Shown here piece by piece: positions 45,751-55,028 of a stretch of DNA of 64,000 nt (position 1 is the first letter of the stretch; each line of letters starts with the position of its first letter). Below the pieces are notes generated by a model that worked only from the letters and a program-made list of their open reading frames with translations, did not search any database and was not told the DNA's origin. Origin of the DNA: Halovenus rubra (GTDB lineage: Archaea; Halobacteriota; Halobacteria; Halobacteriales; Haloarculaceae). The stretch spans positions 62,001-126,000 of the forward strand of contig NZ_JAODIY010000009.1 in the NCBI RefSeq assembly GCF_026586665.1, given 5' to 3'. Position numbers and translations under genes: made by a program.

Positions 45751-46209
45751 TTAATCGTCGCGTTCGATTTCTGTCTGACGGCCCTCGATTGTGTCGGGCT
45801 GGAACTCATAGAGCTTGATGTCGAGTTCGTCTCGACCTTTTCCCCAGATCTCGAACAGAGGACGCTTCGCCTCACCGTACTGCTCTATTTCAGTGACCGA
45901 GAGGTCTTCTGGGGTACGCTCTTCGAGAGTCCCGGCTGCGACGACACTCCGGTACATCGTCTGGTCGTCCGTCCCATCGTAGATAACCAGTCTGATTTCG
46001 GGCGAAGAGTCCAGAAACGTTCGTTTCTCGCTCTCAGGAGTGGAGACGAGACGCATATAAAACGTTCCATCAGTAGCGTCGTAGCCGTACGAAATCGGAA
46101 TTGAGTACGGCTCGTTCTTTTTTGCCAGCGTGAGGACGCCGGTTTCGCGGTTACCGACGAACTCGTCGATATCCTCACGCCGCATTTCAGTTTCCTTCGC
46201 TAGTGACAT
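45751..46209 (-). CDS. Pyridoxamine 5'-phosphate oxidase-like flavin-binding protein
   Basis: 152 residues. Split-barrel fold: MRREDIDEFVGNRETGVLTLAKKNEPYSIPISYGYDATDGTFYMRL, then EIRLVIYDGTDDQTMYRSVVAAGTLEE. This matches the small haloarchaeal FMN/F420-type family. Enzymatic activity is uncertain; such proteins often reduce small molecules. It starts 75 bases downstream of the opposite end of the bat-like regulator and is on the same strand, so it may be its target. Confidence 0.8.
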   Translation of the reverse strand: MSLAKETEMRREDIDEFVGNRETGVLTLAKKNEPYSIPISYGYDATDGTFYMRLVSTPESEKRTFLDSSPEIRLVIYDGTDDQTMYRSVVAAGTLEERTPEDLSVTEIEQYGEAKRPLFEIWGKGRDELDIKLYEFQPDTIEGRQTEIERDD

Positions 46210-46284
46210 TGTCTCTTGTTCGTGGATATGCCCCCAGTTACTTAAGATATTTCCGTTAGATAGATTCCCTACTGTTATGTATGG

Positions 46285-46923
46285 CTACTCTAGTATATCG
46301 ACAAGCAATTTTCGCTGGGCGGCGACTAAATGCTCGGTAAAGGTTGACTGTGCAATACCCAAGGCATCGGCAACCTCAGTCGCGTTTGCACCCTTTGGCC
46401 GTTTAAAGTAGCCCATCTCGTAGGCAACAGTGAGAACTTCGAGTTGTCTCTCTGTGAGTTTGCCGCGATTAACGAAGACACGCTCTTCTGGAGAGCCTTC
46501 CAGTGGGGGCTGGAGCAGTCGCTGAACGTCGACGGGAGGGTACCGTTCCCGAAAACGATCCATTATCGATTGGAGCGTCTCGAAATCGGGCGCGTGGAAG
46601 ACGAGCGTTAGTTGCCCATCTTCGGCACTATATCGGTGAATCGGGCACCCGTGCTCGCCAAGCGTCTCACAGGGACAGTTTACTGGCGGGTGATGGTGTG
46701 CTCTGAACACCGACCGATCCCCATATGAGAATACTGGCTCAATCCTGTCAGTTTCCTCAATATCTCCATCCGCGATGAACTCGGTGACGCTGTGTTCACT
46801 CTCCGAGGGGCTCGTGCTTGTTGACACCTGTTCGATGCGACCGTCAGCTGTGTGAGAGGCTGTCGCAATCGGACACTCACCGGGCGCTGTGAACGAGACG
46901 GTCGCTCGAATCCCATCGGACAT
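46285..46923 (-). CDS. Bat-like HTH-10 transcriptional regulator
   Basis: 212 residues. N-terminal regulatory domain (ATVSFTAPGECPIATASHTADG) with a central Cys cluster, NCPCETLGEHGCPIHRYS. The C-terminal HTH-10 domain is LTERQLEVLTVAYEMGYFKRPKGANATEVADALGIAQSTFTEHLVAAQRKLL, typical of the bacterio-opsin activator family of haloarchaea. Cys-Pro-Cys ... Cys-Pro-x-His suggests a metal or redox-responsive switch. Targets unknown; the FMN-type gene downstream is a candidate. Confidence 0.9.
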   Translation of the reverse strand: MSDGIRATVSFTAPGECPIATASHTADGRIEQVSTSTSPSESEHSVTEFIADGDIEETDRIEPVFSYGDRSVFRAHHHPPVNCPCETLGEHGCPIHRYSAEDGQLTLVFHAPDFETLQSIMDRFRERYPPVDVQRLLQPPLEGSPEERVFVNRGKLTERQLEVLTVAYEMGYFKRPKGANATEVADALGIAQSTFTEHLVAAQRKLLVDILE

Positions 46924-46986
46924 TACTCTGTTTTCGCTTCGGACTGGGGGGATTTGTAGCTACTGCCATACAGAGACCAACTAACG

Positions 46987-47598
46987 CTACCGACTGTTTC
47001 CTGGGTCAAGTAGGTTCAGACTGCCAGCAAGTAGGCCGACCAGCAGACCTGTGAAGTGAGCAATAAGCGCTGCACCAGGTGAGGCCGTCACCAGAGTCAG
47101 TACCACCGCCAGCCCGAGAAAGACCAGCGATGAGAGCCAGCGTGGTACGTCGACAGTCGAACCGAGCATACCCGAGAGACGGTTGCCAGCAAGCAGATAG
47201 CCAAGGAGTGCAAATACGCCGCCACTCGCTCCAAGAACGCCCGGCGAGGCAGTGTATTCAACCAACGGAATCAGTGTGAATAGGTCGCTGAACACAATCT
47301 GAGAGATTCCAGCCAGCGCGCCGGCGGTGACGAAAAACGTATAAAATCGTGCTCTAGTCGTGAACATCGCAACCGGAAGCCCGAAGACGACAAGCGAGAT
47401 TGCGTTAGAAATGAGGTGACCAAGGTGTTTATGAGCGAACACACTTGTGACCACAGTCCACGGGTTCTCCGTTACCGGCGGTTGAAGAACGAACAAGGGG
47501 CCGACAAGATCTGCGAACGCCGTGAGTACCTGTAACAGGTACACAACGACGAACAACAGGATGAGTTCGAAGATGGGGAAAACAGAGCGCGAGCTCAT
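46987..47598 (-). CDS. Rhomboid-family intramembrane serine protease
   Basis: About 204 residues from ATG 47598; the frame extends to 47688 without support and would overlap the small gene at 47681. Six membrane helices. The catalytic dyad is Ser in GVLGASGGVFALLGYLL and His in ALIAHFTGLLVGLLAG. The HLGHLISNAISLVVFG segment is typical of rhomboid helix 2. It cleaves membrane-protein substrates inside the bilayer; the target is unknown. Confidence 0.9.
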   Translation of the reverse strand: MSSRSVFPIFELILLFVVVYLLQVLTAFADLVGPLFVLQPPVTENPWTVVTSVFAHKHLGHLISNAISLVVFGLPVAMFTTRARFYTFFVTAGALAGISQIVFSDLFTLIPLVEYTASPGVLGASGGVFALLGYLLAGNRLSGMLGSTVDVPRWLSSLVFLGLAVVLTLVTASPGAALIAHFTGLLVGLLAGSLNLLDPGNSR

Positions 47599-47680
47599 AC
47601 AAACCTGTTTGGACGACTGATAGTTGAGTGTGTCGGCTGGTAGCGAAACATCTAAATTTCGGGACGGAGTTTGAGCTAAT

Positions 47681-47767
47681 ATGGACACAGAACAGTGGGT
47701 TGCGATATTCTTCGTCGTTCTAATGATTGGGTCAACTATCGCAATCAGCGTCGGATCGCTGATTTAA
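47681..47767 (+). CDS. Tiny single-span membrane protein, 28 residues
   Basis: ATG 47681 to TAA 47765. Encodes MDTEQW followed by a 20-residue hydrophobic helix (VAIFFVVLMIGSTIAISVG) and SLI. Read directly, below normal gene-calling size. The ATG is divergent from the rhomboid by 82 bases, with AT-rich text aacatctaaattt (47647-47659) at about the leaderless TATA distance. Acidic N-terminus plus clean helix argue against chance; function unknown. Confidence 0.55.
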   Translation: MDTEQWVAIFFVVLMIGSTIAISVGSLI

Positions 47768-47941
47768 CGTCGAGAAAGATAGACCGGACAACACCACAAC
47801 GTAGGACGGCTGGCGTCTGTGAGCATCGTTTTATCTCCATCTAACGACTATGCTTTGAGTACCATAGCAACCAACGGTATCCCATCACAGGTAGCGTTTC
47901 GTACCGACTGATTCTTGAGCCCTGCTCTCTCACACCTCGCC

Positions 47942-48385
47942 ATGAGCAACGACAGTGCGACACTGACCGAAACTGTAACTGCACACGGTCACGAGAACAT
48001 TTCAGCAGAACACGAGAGTACATTCGAGGTGACTAGCGACGACTTTCTCACACCGGCTGGGGACTGTATCGTCGGTATCGAAGCCGGTCGGGTCCCCGAA
48101 TCATTTGACGAGGCATTTGTCGAGGCTTGCCAGCACTCTGATTCGACGATAACAGTAACACTCGAAACAGTTGAGCACAGGGACCGTATCGAGGCCAGTG
48201 GTAGCCCCGACCTCACCTTCGAGAGCAATCGGAGTATGGTTATCCGGACAAGCGAGTACGTAGATGACAGAACAATCGCTGTAAAGGCAGATAAAGCCGC
48301 AAGCGACCTCAACCGATCGCTCGTGGGAGCACTGGCTGACGGTGAATCACTCACTCTCACTCTCACCGTCAAGGAGTCAAGATAA
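47942..48385 (+). CDS. DUF371 family protein
   Basis: 147 residues from ATG 47942; the frame extends to 47915. Family pattern: TAHGHENISAEHESTFEVTSDDFLTPAGDCIVGIEAG, then DSTITVTLETVEHRDRIEASG and SMVIRTSEYVDDRTIAVKADKAASDLNRSLV. DUF371 proteins are archaeal, about 130-150 residues, of unknown function. Cytoplasmic, all strand-rich. Its stop is adjacent to the opposing ABC permease stop. Confidence 0.88.
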   Translation: MSNDSATLTETVTAHGHENISAEHESTFEVTSDDFLTPAGDCIVGIEAGRVPESFDEAFVEACQHSDSTITVTLETVEHRDRIEASGSPDLTFESNRSMVIRTSEYVDDRTIAVKADKAASDLNRSLVGALADGESLTLTLTVKESR

Positions 48386-49465
48386 TCACAGCGACTCGGC
48401 ATCGAGGTGACTGACGTACTGCCTAACGAGGAGATATAACCCGATAGCGAGCGCTGTGAATGCCACAACGTGGCCCAGTGTCACGATTGTTGCGCTGTCG
48501 ACAGCTAGCAGTGCGACTGTGCTGGCTGGATGTTCAGGAAGCACAAGCGTCGACCCGAACAAGAGAACAGCCAGCAGAGAGTAAAGCAGCTGTGCTTGCC
48601 GTCGCTGGCCAGTGACCACCCCAAGTGTTGTTCCAACAACTACAGTGAGTGTCGTAATCGCAGTTACAAACAGGAGTATGAGCCACATATTTTGGATACT
48701 GGTTCCATTAAATCGCAGGAGTAGCATCCAGACACCCGCCTGAATCGGCGCAATAGCAATCATTCCGACAGCCTTCCCGTCAACGATATCCACAAGCGAA
48801 ACTGGAGACACCCGAAGTAGTTCGAGGGTTCCCTGTTCAATCTCTTCAGTGAGTGAGTCAACGACAATAGAGCCGCTGATAAACGCCGGCAAGAAGAGCA
48901 ATAGTGGGAGCAAGATTGTGTAGGTGAACCCAAAGTACGAGCTCGACCCCACATCTTGTGGTACCTCGACGGGCGCTTGTTCGAGGTAGTCGACACGGTC
49001 GACGCGTTCGAGACGCTCCAGTTCTGTCAACAGTTCTCGAATGGTGACGACGATAAGCGTCGTCCGCAGGTCCTCAGCTGGAACCGCTGCCTCAACTTGG
49101 ACTTTGCTAGCACCGCCTGCCGGGATACTCGACGTAGAGATGACGGCATCGACATCTCCGTTATCGAACAGCTCAAGTGCATCATCTCGGGTGGCTATTC
49201 GCTGTACTGAGACACCCTGCACCTCCGTTGACGCTTCCAGTAGTTCTTGCTCAACGTCACCCGAGACTGCGACCTCGATGTTGCTCCCGTCGACCGACTG
49301 TGGGTCGTACAGAGACGTGAGACCGACAACCAGAAACGACGAAAACCCAGCGATGAACAGCTGGATACAAATTGCCAGCACGATTGTCTTCTCGCGGCTG
49401 AGAGCGTTGATTTCCCGCTTAGCTATCGTCCATCGCGGATGCGAGAAAAAGCGGCGGTCAGACAA
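48386..49465 (-). CDS. ABC-2 type exporter permease (NatB-like)
   Basis: 359 residues. An N-terminal helix (IVLAICIQLFIAGFSSFLVVG) is followed by a ~130-residue extracytoplasmic domain. Then come five or six membrane helices including SSSYFGFTYTILLPLLLFLPAFISGSIVVDSLTEEIEQGTLELLRVSPVSL, the ABC-2 hallmark. It overlaps the start of the next permease gene's stop by 8 bases, on the same strand. With the ATP-binding protein upstream it should form an exporter of NatAB type; substrate unknown. Confidence 0.88.
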   Translation of the reverse strand: MSDRRFFSHPRWTIAKREINALSREKTIVLAICIQLFIAGFSSFLVVGLTSLYDPQSVDGSNIEVAVSGDVEQELLEASTEVQGVSVQRIATRDDALELFDNGDVDAVISTSSIPAGGASKVQVEAAVPAEDLRTTLIVVTIRELLTELERLERVDRVDYLEQAPVEVPQDVGSSSYFGFTYTILLPLLLFLPAFISGSIVVDSLTEEIEQGTLELLRVSPVSLVDIVDGKAVGMIAIAPIQAGVWMLLLRFNGTSIQNMWLILLFVTAITTLTVVVGTTLGVVTGQRRQAQLLYSLLAVLLFGSTLVLPEHPASTVALLAVDSATIVTLGHVVAFTALAIGLYLLVRQYVSHLDAESL

Positions 49466-51389
49466 GCGTACTCACCACCGTCAAATTGTATCCGAGATGA
49501 ACGAGCATCGCTAACCCGACGGCTAATGTATACTCTCGTTTCCCGCGTCTGGCCCCGACCGCAGAGATGGCTGCGGTGACGACGTGCAAAAGAAGAGGGG
49601 CGAACAAAAACAGCAGGGCCGTCAGCCCAGCAGGCCCCGGTATAATACCTCCCTGTAGTCCCGCATCGGCAACAGCGAGTTCCGGAAGGCCGACAAGCTG
49701 TGCAAGCAGTGCAACCTTTTCAGCGATGAAAAACCCAACACCGCTTGCAACTCCCAAAAAGAGGGCTGTTCGGCGACCGGACGCGAACAGTCCGTGGGTA
49801 TAGCCAGCATAAATATGCAGGCTTTTTGCGAGTTCCTCGACGACAGCGACGACGATAAGAATAAGAATAATTGAGATTTCGCCAAGCGCGAACAGTAAGG
49901 CAATTGCGAGCAACTGGACGACAAACACAAATGGAATCAATCCAACTGTTAGTCCGCCGACTGCAATATACCGCCGTAGTGGCGTGATATTGACTGGAAG
50001 AATAGAGTCGAGACGGCCCGTAATCCATCCGGTGCCACCGGTTGCAGGAATCGGCCCGACAAGAGCATCAAGGACGCGGCCACGGAGTGAGCGTTGGTCA
50101 AACATATCTTCCTCGCGGTAGAGACCGGCTCCGAGCCCGAAAAACACGCCTGAGCAGAGCAGGGGCGGAGTCGTCGAAAACACAAACTCCGAAATCGCGA
50201 TTGTCTCCGTCTGGAGCTCCCGGACAAGCAGTGTAAGCGGCGATATAAGAGCAACAGCACCCACATCGGTGAAGATTGCCGGGACAAAGGCATAACTGGT
50301 CAGTGTGACGGTGATAGTGACAGTCACAAACGTTAGCTCTTTGAACGACCGGGCGAACATCGCGCCGAGGAACGTCGCGCTGAGAAAGAGTAAGACCAGA
50401 GGCGTCACTGCAAGGATTGAGATAAAGCCGCCCGGCCGGCCATGAATAGCCAAAAAGAGGCCTGCGACGATAACAGACTCAAGAACCATTCCGCCAAGGA
50501 AATACGGCAACGTTTTGCCCCCGATAATATCGAACCGGCTCACTGGAGAAACCAACAACAGTTCGCCACGGCGGTTTGTCCGTTCAGAGAGAATCGTGCT
50601 TCCATACGCCTGAATAAGGAAATTCAGAGGGATAACAACCAGAAAGGCAAGCACAAGTGACTGAAACGGGAACGGTGGGTCGATATCAGACGGTGAACCG
50701 GACACAGATTCTTCGTTGAACGAGGCACCAAACCCACCAATTCCACCACCATTACTACCGCTACCGTCCGAATCGAGGGTTGGGCTTCCATCGCTTTCCC
50801 CACTGGAATCGCCATCTGTTCCATCGGTCGCGCCGGATTCACCGCTACGTTCTGTTTCACCCCCATCACTGTCGTCTCCGGTTTCAGCACTAGATTCGCT
50901 TTCTTCGTCCTCAGAGTCAGCTATTCGCAGCGACTCACCGAGCCCACCCTGCTCCCGGTAATCGAGGACGACAGAGACCGGAAACGCAGCCGTCTGGTTG
51001 ACTTCCTGTCGTAACTCTCTGTTGTTGTACCGGTCGACTGAGCTCTGAAGTTGCTCGTAGGCGGCAACTCCCTTTGTCGTGTTCGCAAAGGTGATCAATC
51101 CAGGCTCGATGTAAAGTTCCACGTCACCAGACTCCACAGCTTTCACGTCACCGTCGCGCACGGCAAACGCGGATTCTGACTCAACTACCGCAGAGAACTG
51201 ACTATCCTCATCAACCGAAACGCGGTACAGTCCCTCGTCGAGGCCGGTCTCGCCACTCATAACGAACGGAACCACCAGTGTGAACAGAGCAAGCGCAACG
51301 AGTGCAATCACCACGGTCTGGCGGTCAACACCACCGGCATTTTTCGTCACTTCCCAGCGAGCGATTCGGAGGAGTTTGCGTGGCCGCAC
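49458..51389 (-). CDS. ABC-2 permease fused to PrsW-type membrane protease domain
   Basis: 643 residues. The N-terminal helix (~28-48) and extracytoplasmic domain contain a low-complexity Ser/Gly/Asp/Glu stretch (~155-225), followed by ABC-2 helices (~240-440) with TILSERTNRRGELLLVSPVSRFDIIGGK. The C-terminal ~150 residues are PrsW/CPBP-like: VVEELAKSLHIYAGYTHG (EExxK), VGFFIAEKVALL, LLLHVVTAAISAVGARRG and LVHLGYN, supplying the conserved Glu and His. Such a fusion could couple export with membrane proteolysis. Lies between the NatB-like gene and the ATPase gene. Confidence 0.85.
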   Translation of the reverse strand: MRPRKLLRIARWEVTKNAGGVDRQTVVIALVALALFTLVVPFVMSGETGLDEGLYRVSVDEDSQFSAVVESESAFAVRDGDVKAVESGDVELYIEPGLITFANTTKGVAAYEQLQSSVDRYNNRELRQEVNQTAAFPVSVVLDYREQGGLGESLRIADSEDEESESSAETGDDSDGGETERSGESGATDGTDGDSSGESDGSPTLDSDGSGSNGGGIGGFGASFNEESVSGSPSDIDPPFPFQSLVLAFLVVIPLNFLIQAYGSTILSERTNRRGELLLVSPVSRFDIIGGKTLPYFLGGMVLESVIVAGLFLAIHGRPGGFISILAVTPLVLLFLSATFLGAMFARSFKELTFVTVTITVTLTSYAFVPAIFTDVGAVALISPLTLLVRELQTETIAISEFVFSTTPPLLCSGVFFGLGAGLYREEDMFDQRSLRGRVLDALVGPIPATGGTGWITGRLDSILPVNITPLRRYIAVGGLTVGLIPFVFVVQLLAIALLFALGEISIILILIVVAVVEELAKSLHIYAGYTHGLFASGRRTALFLGVASGVGFFIAEKVALLAQLVGLPELAVADAGLQGGIIPGPAGLTALLFLFAPLLLHVVTAAISAVGARRGKREYTLAVGLAMLVHLGYNLTVVSTLV

Positions 51390-51391
51390 AG

Positions 51392-52273
51392 TTACCCCTC
51401 CGAGTGTGACCGACTCTCTGCAACATTCAGGAAGACTTCTTCGAGACTCGACTCCTCGGTCCGAATGTCGATAACATCACCGCCTGCCTCTTCGGCGAGT
51501 GTTCGCGTTTCGTCGACAGCGTCCATCGATTCAACAATACGACGGTACTGCCCATTTTCTCTAACGCTGTCGGATACCTCGACAGTGGTGTAGACGTGGT
51601 ACGTCGTCTCGCCGTGAGCGTCCTGTAGCTCCGCTAGGTCCCCGCGGGCGATAATTTCTCCATCGGCCATGATGGCGACGCGGTCACAGATAGACTCGAC
51701 GTGAAAGAGGTTGTGAGCACTGAAGACGATGGTTTTTCCTTCTTTGGCTAACTGCTCTGTGAACTCGATGATGTAGTTCGTGGTAAGCGGGTCTAGACCA
51801 CTCGCAGGCTCGTCATAAATCAACACGTCGGGATCGTTGACAAGCGAGCGAGTGATAGCGACCTTTCGTTTCATTCCCTTAGACATGTCCCCAATCTGGC
51901 GCTCTCGATGTTCGAGGTCGAGTTTATCGAGCGTTTCATGAATCCGTTCCTCAGCGACGGCGCCAGGGACATCATAGAGGTCTGCAAAAAAGGAGAGATA
52001 CGATAGAGCCGTCATTTCCTCGTACAGTGGCGACTCCTCAGGGAGAAAACCGAGATCGTTCCGCATTTCGGTTTCGGCGGTGTCGTACCCAGCAACCTGC
52101 GCAGTTCCGCTAGTCGGGTCGAGAAGGCCAGCTAACATTTTCAGGGTAGTCGTCTTCCCGGCACCGTTCGGTCCGACAATACCGAATACGTCGCCATCAT
52201 CGACAGTGAACGAACTACCCTCAACAGCAACAAAGTCACCGTACTCCTTGCGCAAGTCGTCTGCCGATATCAT
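51392..52273 (-). CDS. ABC transporter ATP-binding protein (NatA-like)
   Basis: 293 residues. Walker A GPNGAGKTTTLKML, Q-loop near LGFLPEESPLY, signature-like segment MSKGMKRKVAITRSL (degenerate for LSGGQ), Walker B VLIYDEPASGLDP and H-loop FSAHNL. The C-terminal ~80 residues form an extra regulatory part. It drives the two permeases that follow by 2 bases and then 8-base overlap. The degenerate signature motif is usual for this NatA-type group. Confidence 0.92.
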   Translation of the reverse strand: MISADDLRKEYGDFVAVEGSSFTVDDGDVFGIVGPNGAGKTTTLKMLAGLLDPTSGTAQVAGYDTAETEMRNDLGFLPEESPLYEEMTALSYLSFFADLYDVPGAVAEERIHETLDKLDLEHRERQIGDMSKGMKRKVAITRSLVNDPDVLIYDEPASGLDPLTTNYIIEFTEQLAKEGKTIVFSAHNLFHVESICDRVAIMADGEIIARGDLAELQDAHGETTYHVYTTVEVSDSVRENGQYRRIVESMDAVDETRTLAEEAGGDVIDIRTEESSLEEVFLNVAESRSHSEG

Positions 52274-52354
52274 CGAACTGTAGTAATGAACGCGGACAGG
52301 TATAGCTTCCCCCGGGTTTTAGACACTATTGACGTTTACCCCAGCCAAGGGCTG

Positions 52355-52702
52355 TTACTTTGCGGTTGGCGTGTCGTTTTCGCTCATTGCGTCTTTGACT
52401 TGGAGTGCAGCGCTAGCTGCAAGACCTGTTGCGATATCGTCACGCTCTTCAGGTGAGATTGTGACATCGTCGTCCGGTGAGTAATCCGCACTCACGACGT
52501 GACCAACTGGCGGCTGCACTGCAATCGTCGCCCGCGGGCCACTTGTCCCAGGAACGATTTCAGACCCCACGACGAACTCTCCCGGAAGCAGTTCACGCGT
52601 CCGCGATGCGACATTCGAGAGGCCGTTACGGAGGTTCTCGCGTTCCTCCGGTGTCAGCTCGACAGCCGACGACTCGTCTCCGATTGGGGAGTTTCCATAC
52701 AT
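52355..52702 (-). CDS. DUF5811-like haloarchaeal protein
   Basis: 115 residues from the ATG at 52702 (MYGNSPIGDES); an extension to 52717 is unlikely. Characteristic text: VELTPEERENLRNGLSNVASRTRELLPGEFVVGSE, GTSGPRATIAVQPPVGHVVSADYSPDDD and ERDDIATGLAASAALQVKDAM. Known, to my recollection, as DUF5811 in haloarchaea, function unknown. Cytoplasmic. It is divergent from the prenyltransferase gene. Confidence 0.8.
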   Translation of the reverse strand: MYGNSPIGDESSAVELTPEERENLRNGLSNVASRTRELLPGEFVVGSEIVPGTSGPRATIAVQPPVGHVVSADYSPDDDVTISPEERDDIATGLAASAALQVKDAMSENDTPTAK

Positions 52703-52813
52703 ACAGCTTCTTCTCACGTTTATCGGACACAGCGTAATAAAACCGCCGACTGTCAGTGCTCAGGCGAGCCACCTTCGTTACGTACTTGAGCGACCGTTCC
52801 TTACGCGAAGGTG

Positions 52814-53656
52814 ATGGAGAACGTGACCCGCCACCAGGACCGAATCGAGCAACGCCTCGAGACGGCCCTCGCGGCGGTCGAGCCGCCCGAGCTTCGTGAC
52901 CAAGTAGAGCACGTGGTTTTCTCAGGCGGGAAGCGCGTCCGACCGAACATCACGCTACTCATCTGTGATGTACTCGACGGCGACATCGACAACGCGATGG
53001 ATTTTGCCGCTGGCATCGAACTCATCCACAGCGCTTCGCTTGTTATCGATGATATCATTGATGAATCAGAGCTCAGGCGTGGAACCGACTCTGCCTGGGC
53101 GGCCTATGGCCACCCCAGCGCGATTATCGCATCCAACGGACTGATTGGTGAGGCTCTTGCCCTGTTTACTAAAGAGCCTGAAGCGATGCAAGCTGTGACT
53201 GAAGCAATGGCAGAGCTGGGAGGGGGCGAAGCGACAGAGATAGCTGACAAACCTGACTCCGAGACAGCGTACATGAAGCTAGCTCGGCGCAAGACAGGTG
53301 CATTATTCCGAGCCTCTGCTGAACTCGGGGCGATTGCCGCCGACGCAGATCCATACACCGTTGAAGCCTTCGGACAGTACGCCGAGCGAGTCGGCGTCGC
53401 CTTCCAGATACGTGATGACGTGCTTGATGCGACCGCCGACGCCGAAACGCTCGGAAAGCCAACCCAACACGACGCAACAAAGGAACGCCCGTCAATCGTC
53501 GAAGTCACTGGACTTTCGACCGAGGAGGCAAACGAGCGCGCTCGCAAAGAGACCGACCGTGCCCTCGAAGCGCTCGAAGCAGCAAAGGTCGACAACAAGG
53601 AGACAGTCGAGTATCTCGAAAGTCTTGCGTACTTTGTTGTCGAACGCCAGCGCTGA
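52814..53656 (+). CDS. Polyprenyl (geranylgeranyl-type) diphosphate synthase
   Basis: 280 residues. First aspartate-rich motif DDIIDESELRRG (near residue 76) and second RDDVLDA (near 200). FSGGKRVRPNITLL begins the substrate region and ARRKTGALFRASAELGA lies between. These chain-elongate isoprenoid diphosphates; archaeal lipids need the C20 product, but chain length cannot be fixed. A GTG at 52811 precedes the ATG at 52814; I use the ATG. Confidence 0.92.
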   Translation: MENVTRHQDRIEQRLETALAAVEPPELRDQVEHVVFSGGKRVRPNITLLICDVLDGDIDNAMDFAAGIELIHSASLVIDDIIDESELRRGTDSAWAAYGHPSAIIASNGLIGEALALFTKEPEAMQAVTEAMAELGGGEATEIADKPDSETAYMKLARRKTGALFRASAELGAIAADADPYTVEAFGQYAERVGVAFQIRDDVLDATADAETLGKPTQHDATKERPSIVEVTGLSTEEANERARKETDRALEALEAAKVDNKETVEYLESLAYFVVERQR

Positions 53657-53703
53657 CGTGCACCGGGAGATGGCTTCTTTACTCGTCACACCGAAAAGAG
53701 TGT

Positions 53704-54978
53704 ATGCAACCGACGCCTGTCGTTCTTTCTTTCATCCGTCACGACGGAGAGGTGCTTCTCTCCGCGCCAATCGACTCTTCTGAGGAGGTGCCTGTCCCCT
53801 ATCTAAAAGGGTGTTCAGCTGAGAGCGCCACGTCTGCTATCGAGTCTGAAACAGAAATCCAGTCATGTCAGGTCATGCTCGTGCGGGAGGGAAGCATAAT
53901 CGAGAATCGCAAAGGGATCGGCCACATGCAGCGGACATCCACCGCCGAAAGGACTCACGAGCACCACCACGCAGAGAGGCCATCTCAGATCTATCCACTT
54001 CTGTTCAACTATCTCGATGATAGACCTCCCCAGTCAGAGTGGGTTCCACCAACTGCACTCCGACAGCGAGAGCAAGGTCTTCTCTGGCGGGCATACACTC
54101 GTGTTAGACCAACTATCAGCTCAATCAAAAGAGACACAGAGTCGGGGTCAGCGACGCTTTCGATACGCGCACTCGAAGTTCTGCGTGACGAGGCAGCACT
54201 GCTTGTCCGAGATGAAAGCGAGTTTGACACCATCGAGGAGGTTGCACGGAAACTTGCCACGGTACGGCCCTCGATGACCGCAGTGTCGAACCGGATCGGC
54301 CGAGTAGTGGCTGACCTCGATTCCCTGAAGCCAGAGCAAACGATCACGCGAGCCACCAAAGCGATAACCCGGGCACTCACAGCAGATGCGGAGGCAGCTT
54401 TGCGAGCAGGAGACCGAATAGAGAACCAACGAGTAGCCACACTCTCACGGTCAGAAACTGTTCTCCGTGCGCTGACCGACGGCGACCCGAACGCAGTTCT
54501 CGTCGCCGAGTCTCGCCCGGGTGGCGAAGGAGTCAGCGCTGCCAAGCAGATTCAACCGAACCGACTGGTTGTTGTAACAAGTGATGCGGCGTTTCCGGGG
54601 CAGTTGTCAGACTGGGGTGCGGAGACGGTCCTCGTAGGCGCGGATTCGATACTCTCGGATGGCGCTGTCGTCAACAAAGTTGGAACGTTCCCGGCCGCAC
54701 TGTCCGCCACCCGACACAATATTTCTCTGATTGTTGTTGCCGCCAGCGACAAGATATCCCCAAGCACTGCGTTTGACCCAGACCCAAGAGATGGGGCTGA
54801 GATAGGCTGCGAGTCATCGACTCTCGAAGTTCGCAATCCAACGTTCGAACGAACACCACCGTCGTATGTCGATACGTTCGTAACTGAACGTGGCATACTG
54901 GGAACCTCTGAGATTCAAGCGATTGCGAACGAACACGCGAACTATCACTCGTTTCTCAGCAGCGACGAGACTACGTAA
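53704..54978 (+). CDS. NUDIX-like/initiation factor 2B-like fusion protein
   Basis: 424 residues. The first ~120 residues look like a NUDIX-type domain (MQPTPVVLSFIRHDGEVLLS; PYLKGC), but the REx2EExGU box is not intact. The rest resembles eIF-2B alpha/ribose-1,5-bisphosphate isomerase: SATLSIRALEVLRDEAALLV, ESRPGGEGVSAAKQI, DWGAETVLVGADSILSDGAVVNKVGTFPAALSA. This suggests a sugar-phosphate isomerase or regulator. The pairing of the two domains is seen in haloarchaea to my knowledge. It lies 47 bases after the prenyl synthase on the same strand. Confidence 0.8.
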   Translation: MQPTPVVLSFIRHDGEVLLSAPIDSSEEVPVPYLKGCSAESATSAIESETEIQSCQVMLVREGSIIENRKGIGHMQRTSTAERTHEHHHAERPSQIYPLLFNYLDDRPPQSEWVPPTALRQREQGLLWRAYTRVRPTISSIKRDTESGSATLSIRALEVLRDEAALLVRDESEFDTIEEVARKLATVRPSMTAVSNRIGRVVADLDSLKPEQTITRATKAITRALTADAEAALRAGDRIENQRVATLSRSETVLRALTDGDPNAVLVAESRPGGEGVSAAKQIQPNRLVVVTSDAAFPGQLSDWGAETVLVGADSILSDGAVVNKVGTFPAALSATRHNISLIVVAASDKISPSTAFDPDPRDGAEIGCESSTLEVRNPTFERTPPSYVDTFVTERGILGTSEIQAIANEHANYHSFLSSDETT

Positions 54979-55028
54979 CTCGATTGTAGTCCCCCAACTA
55001 CTACATTCTGGGCCACATAGGCAAAATG

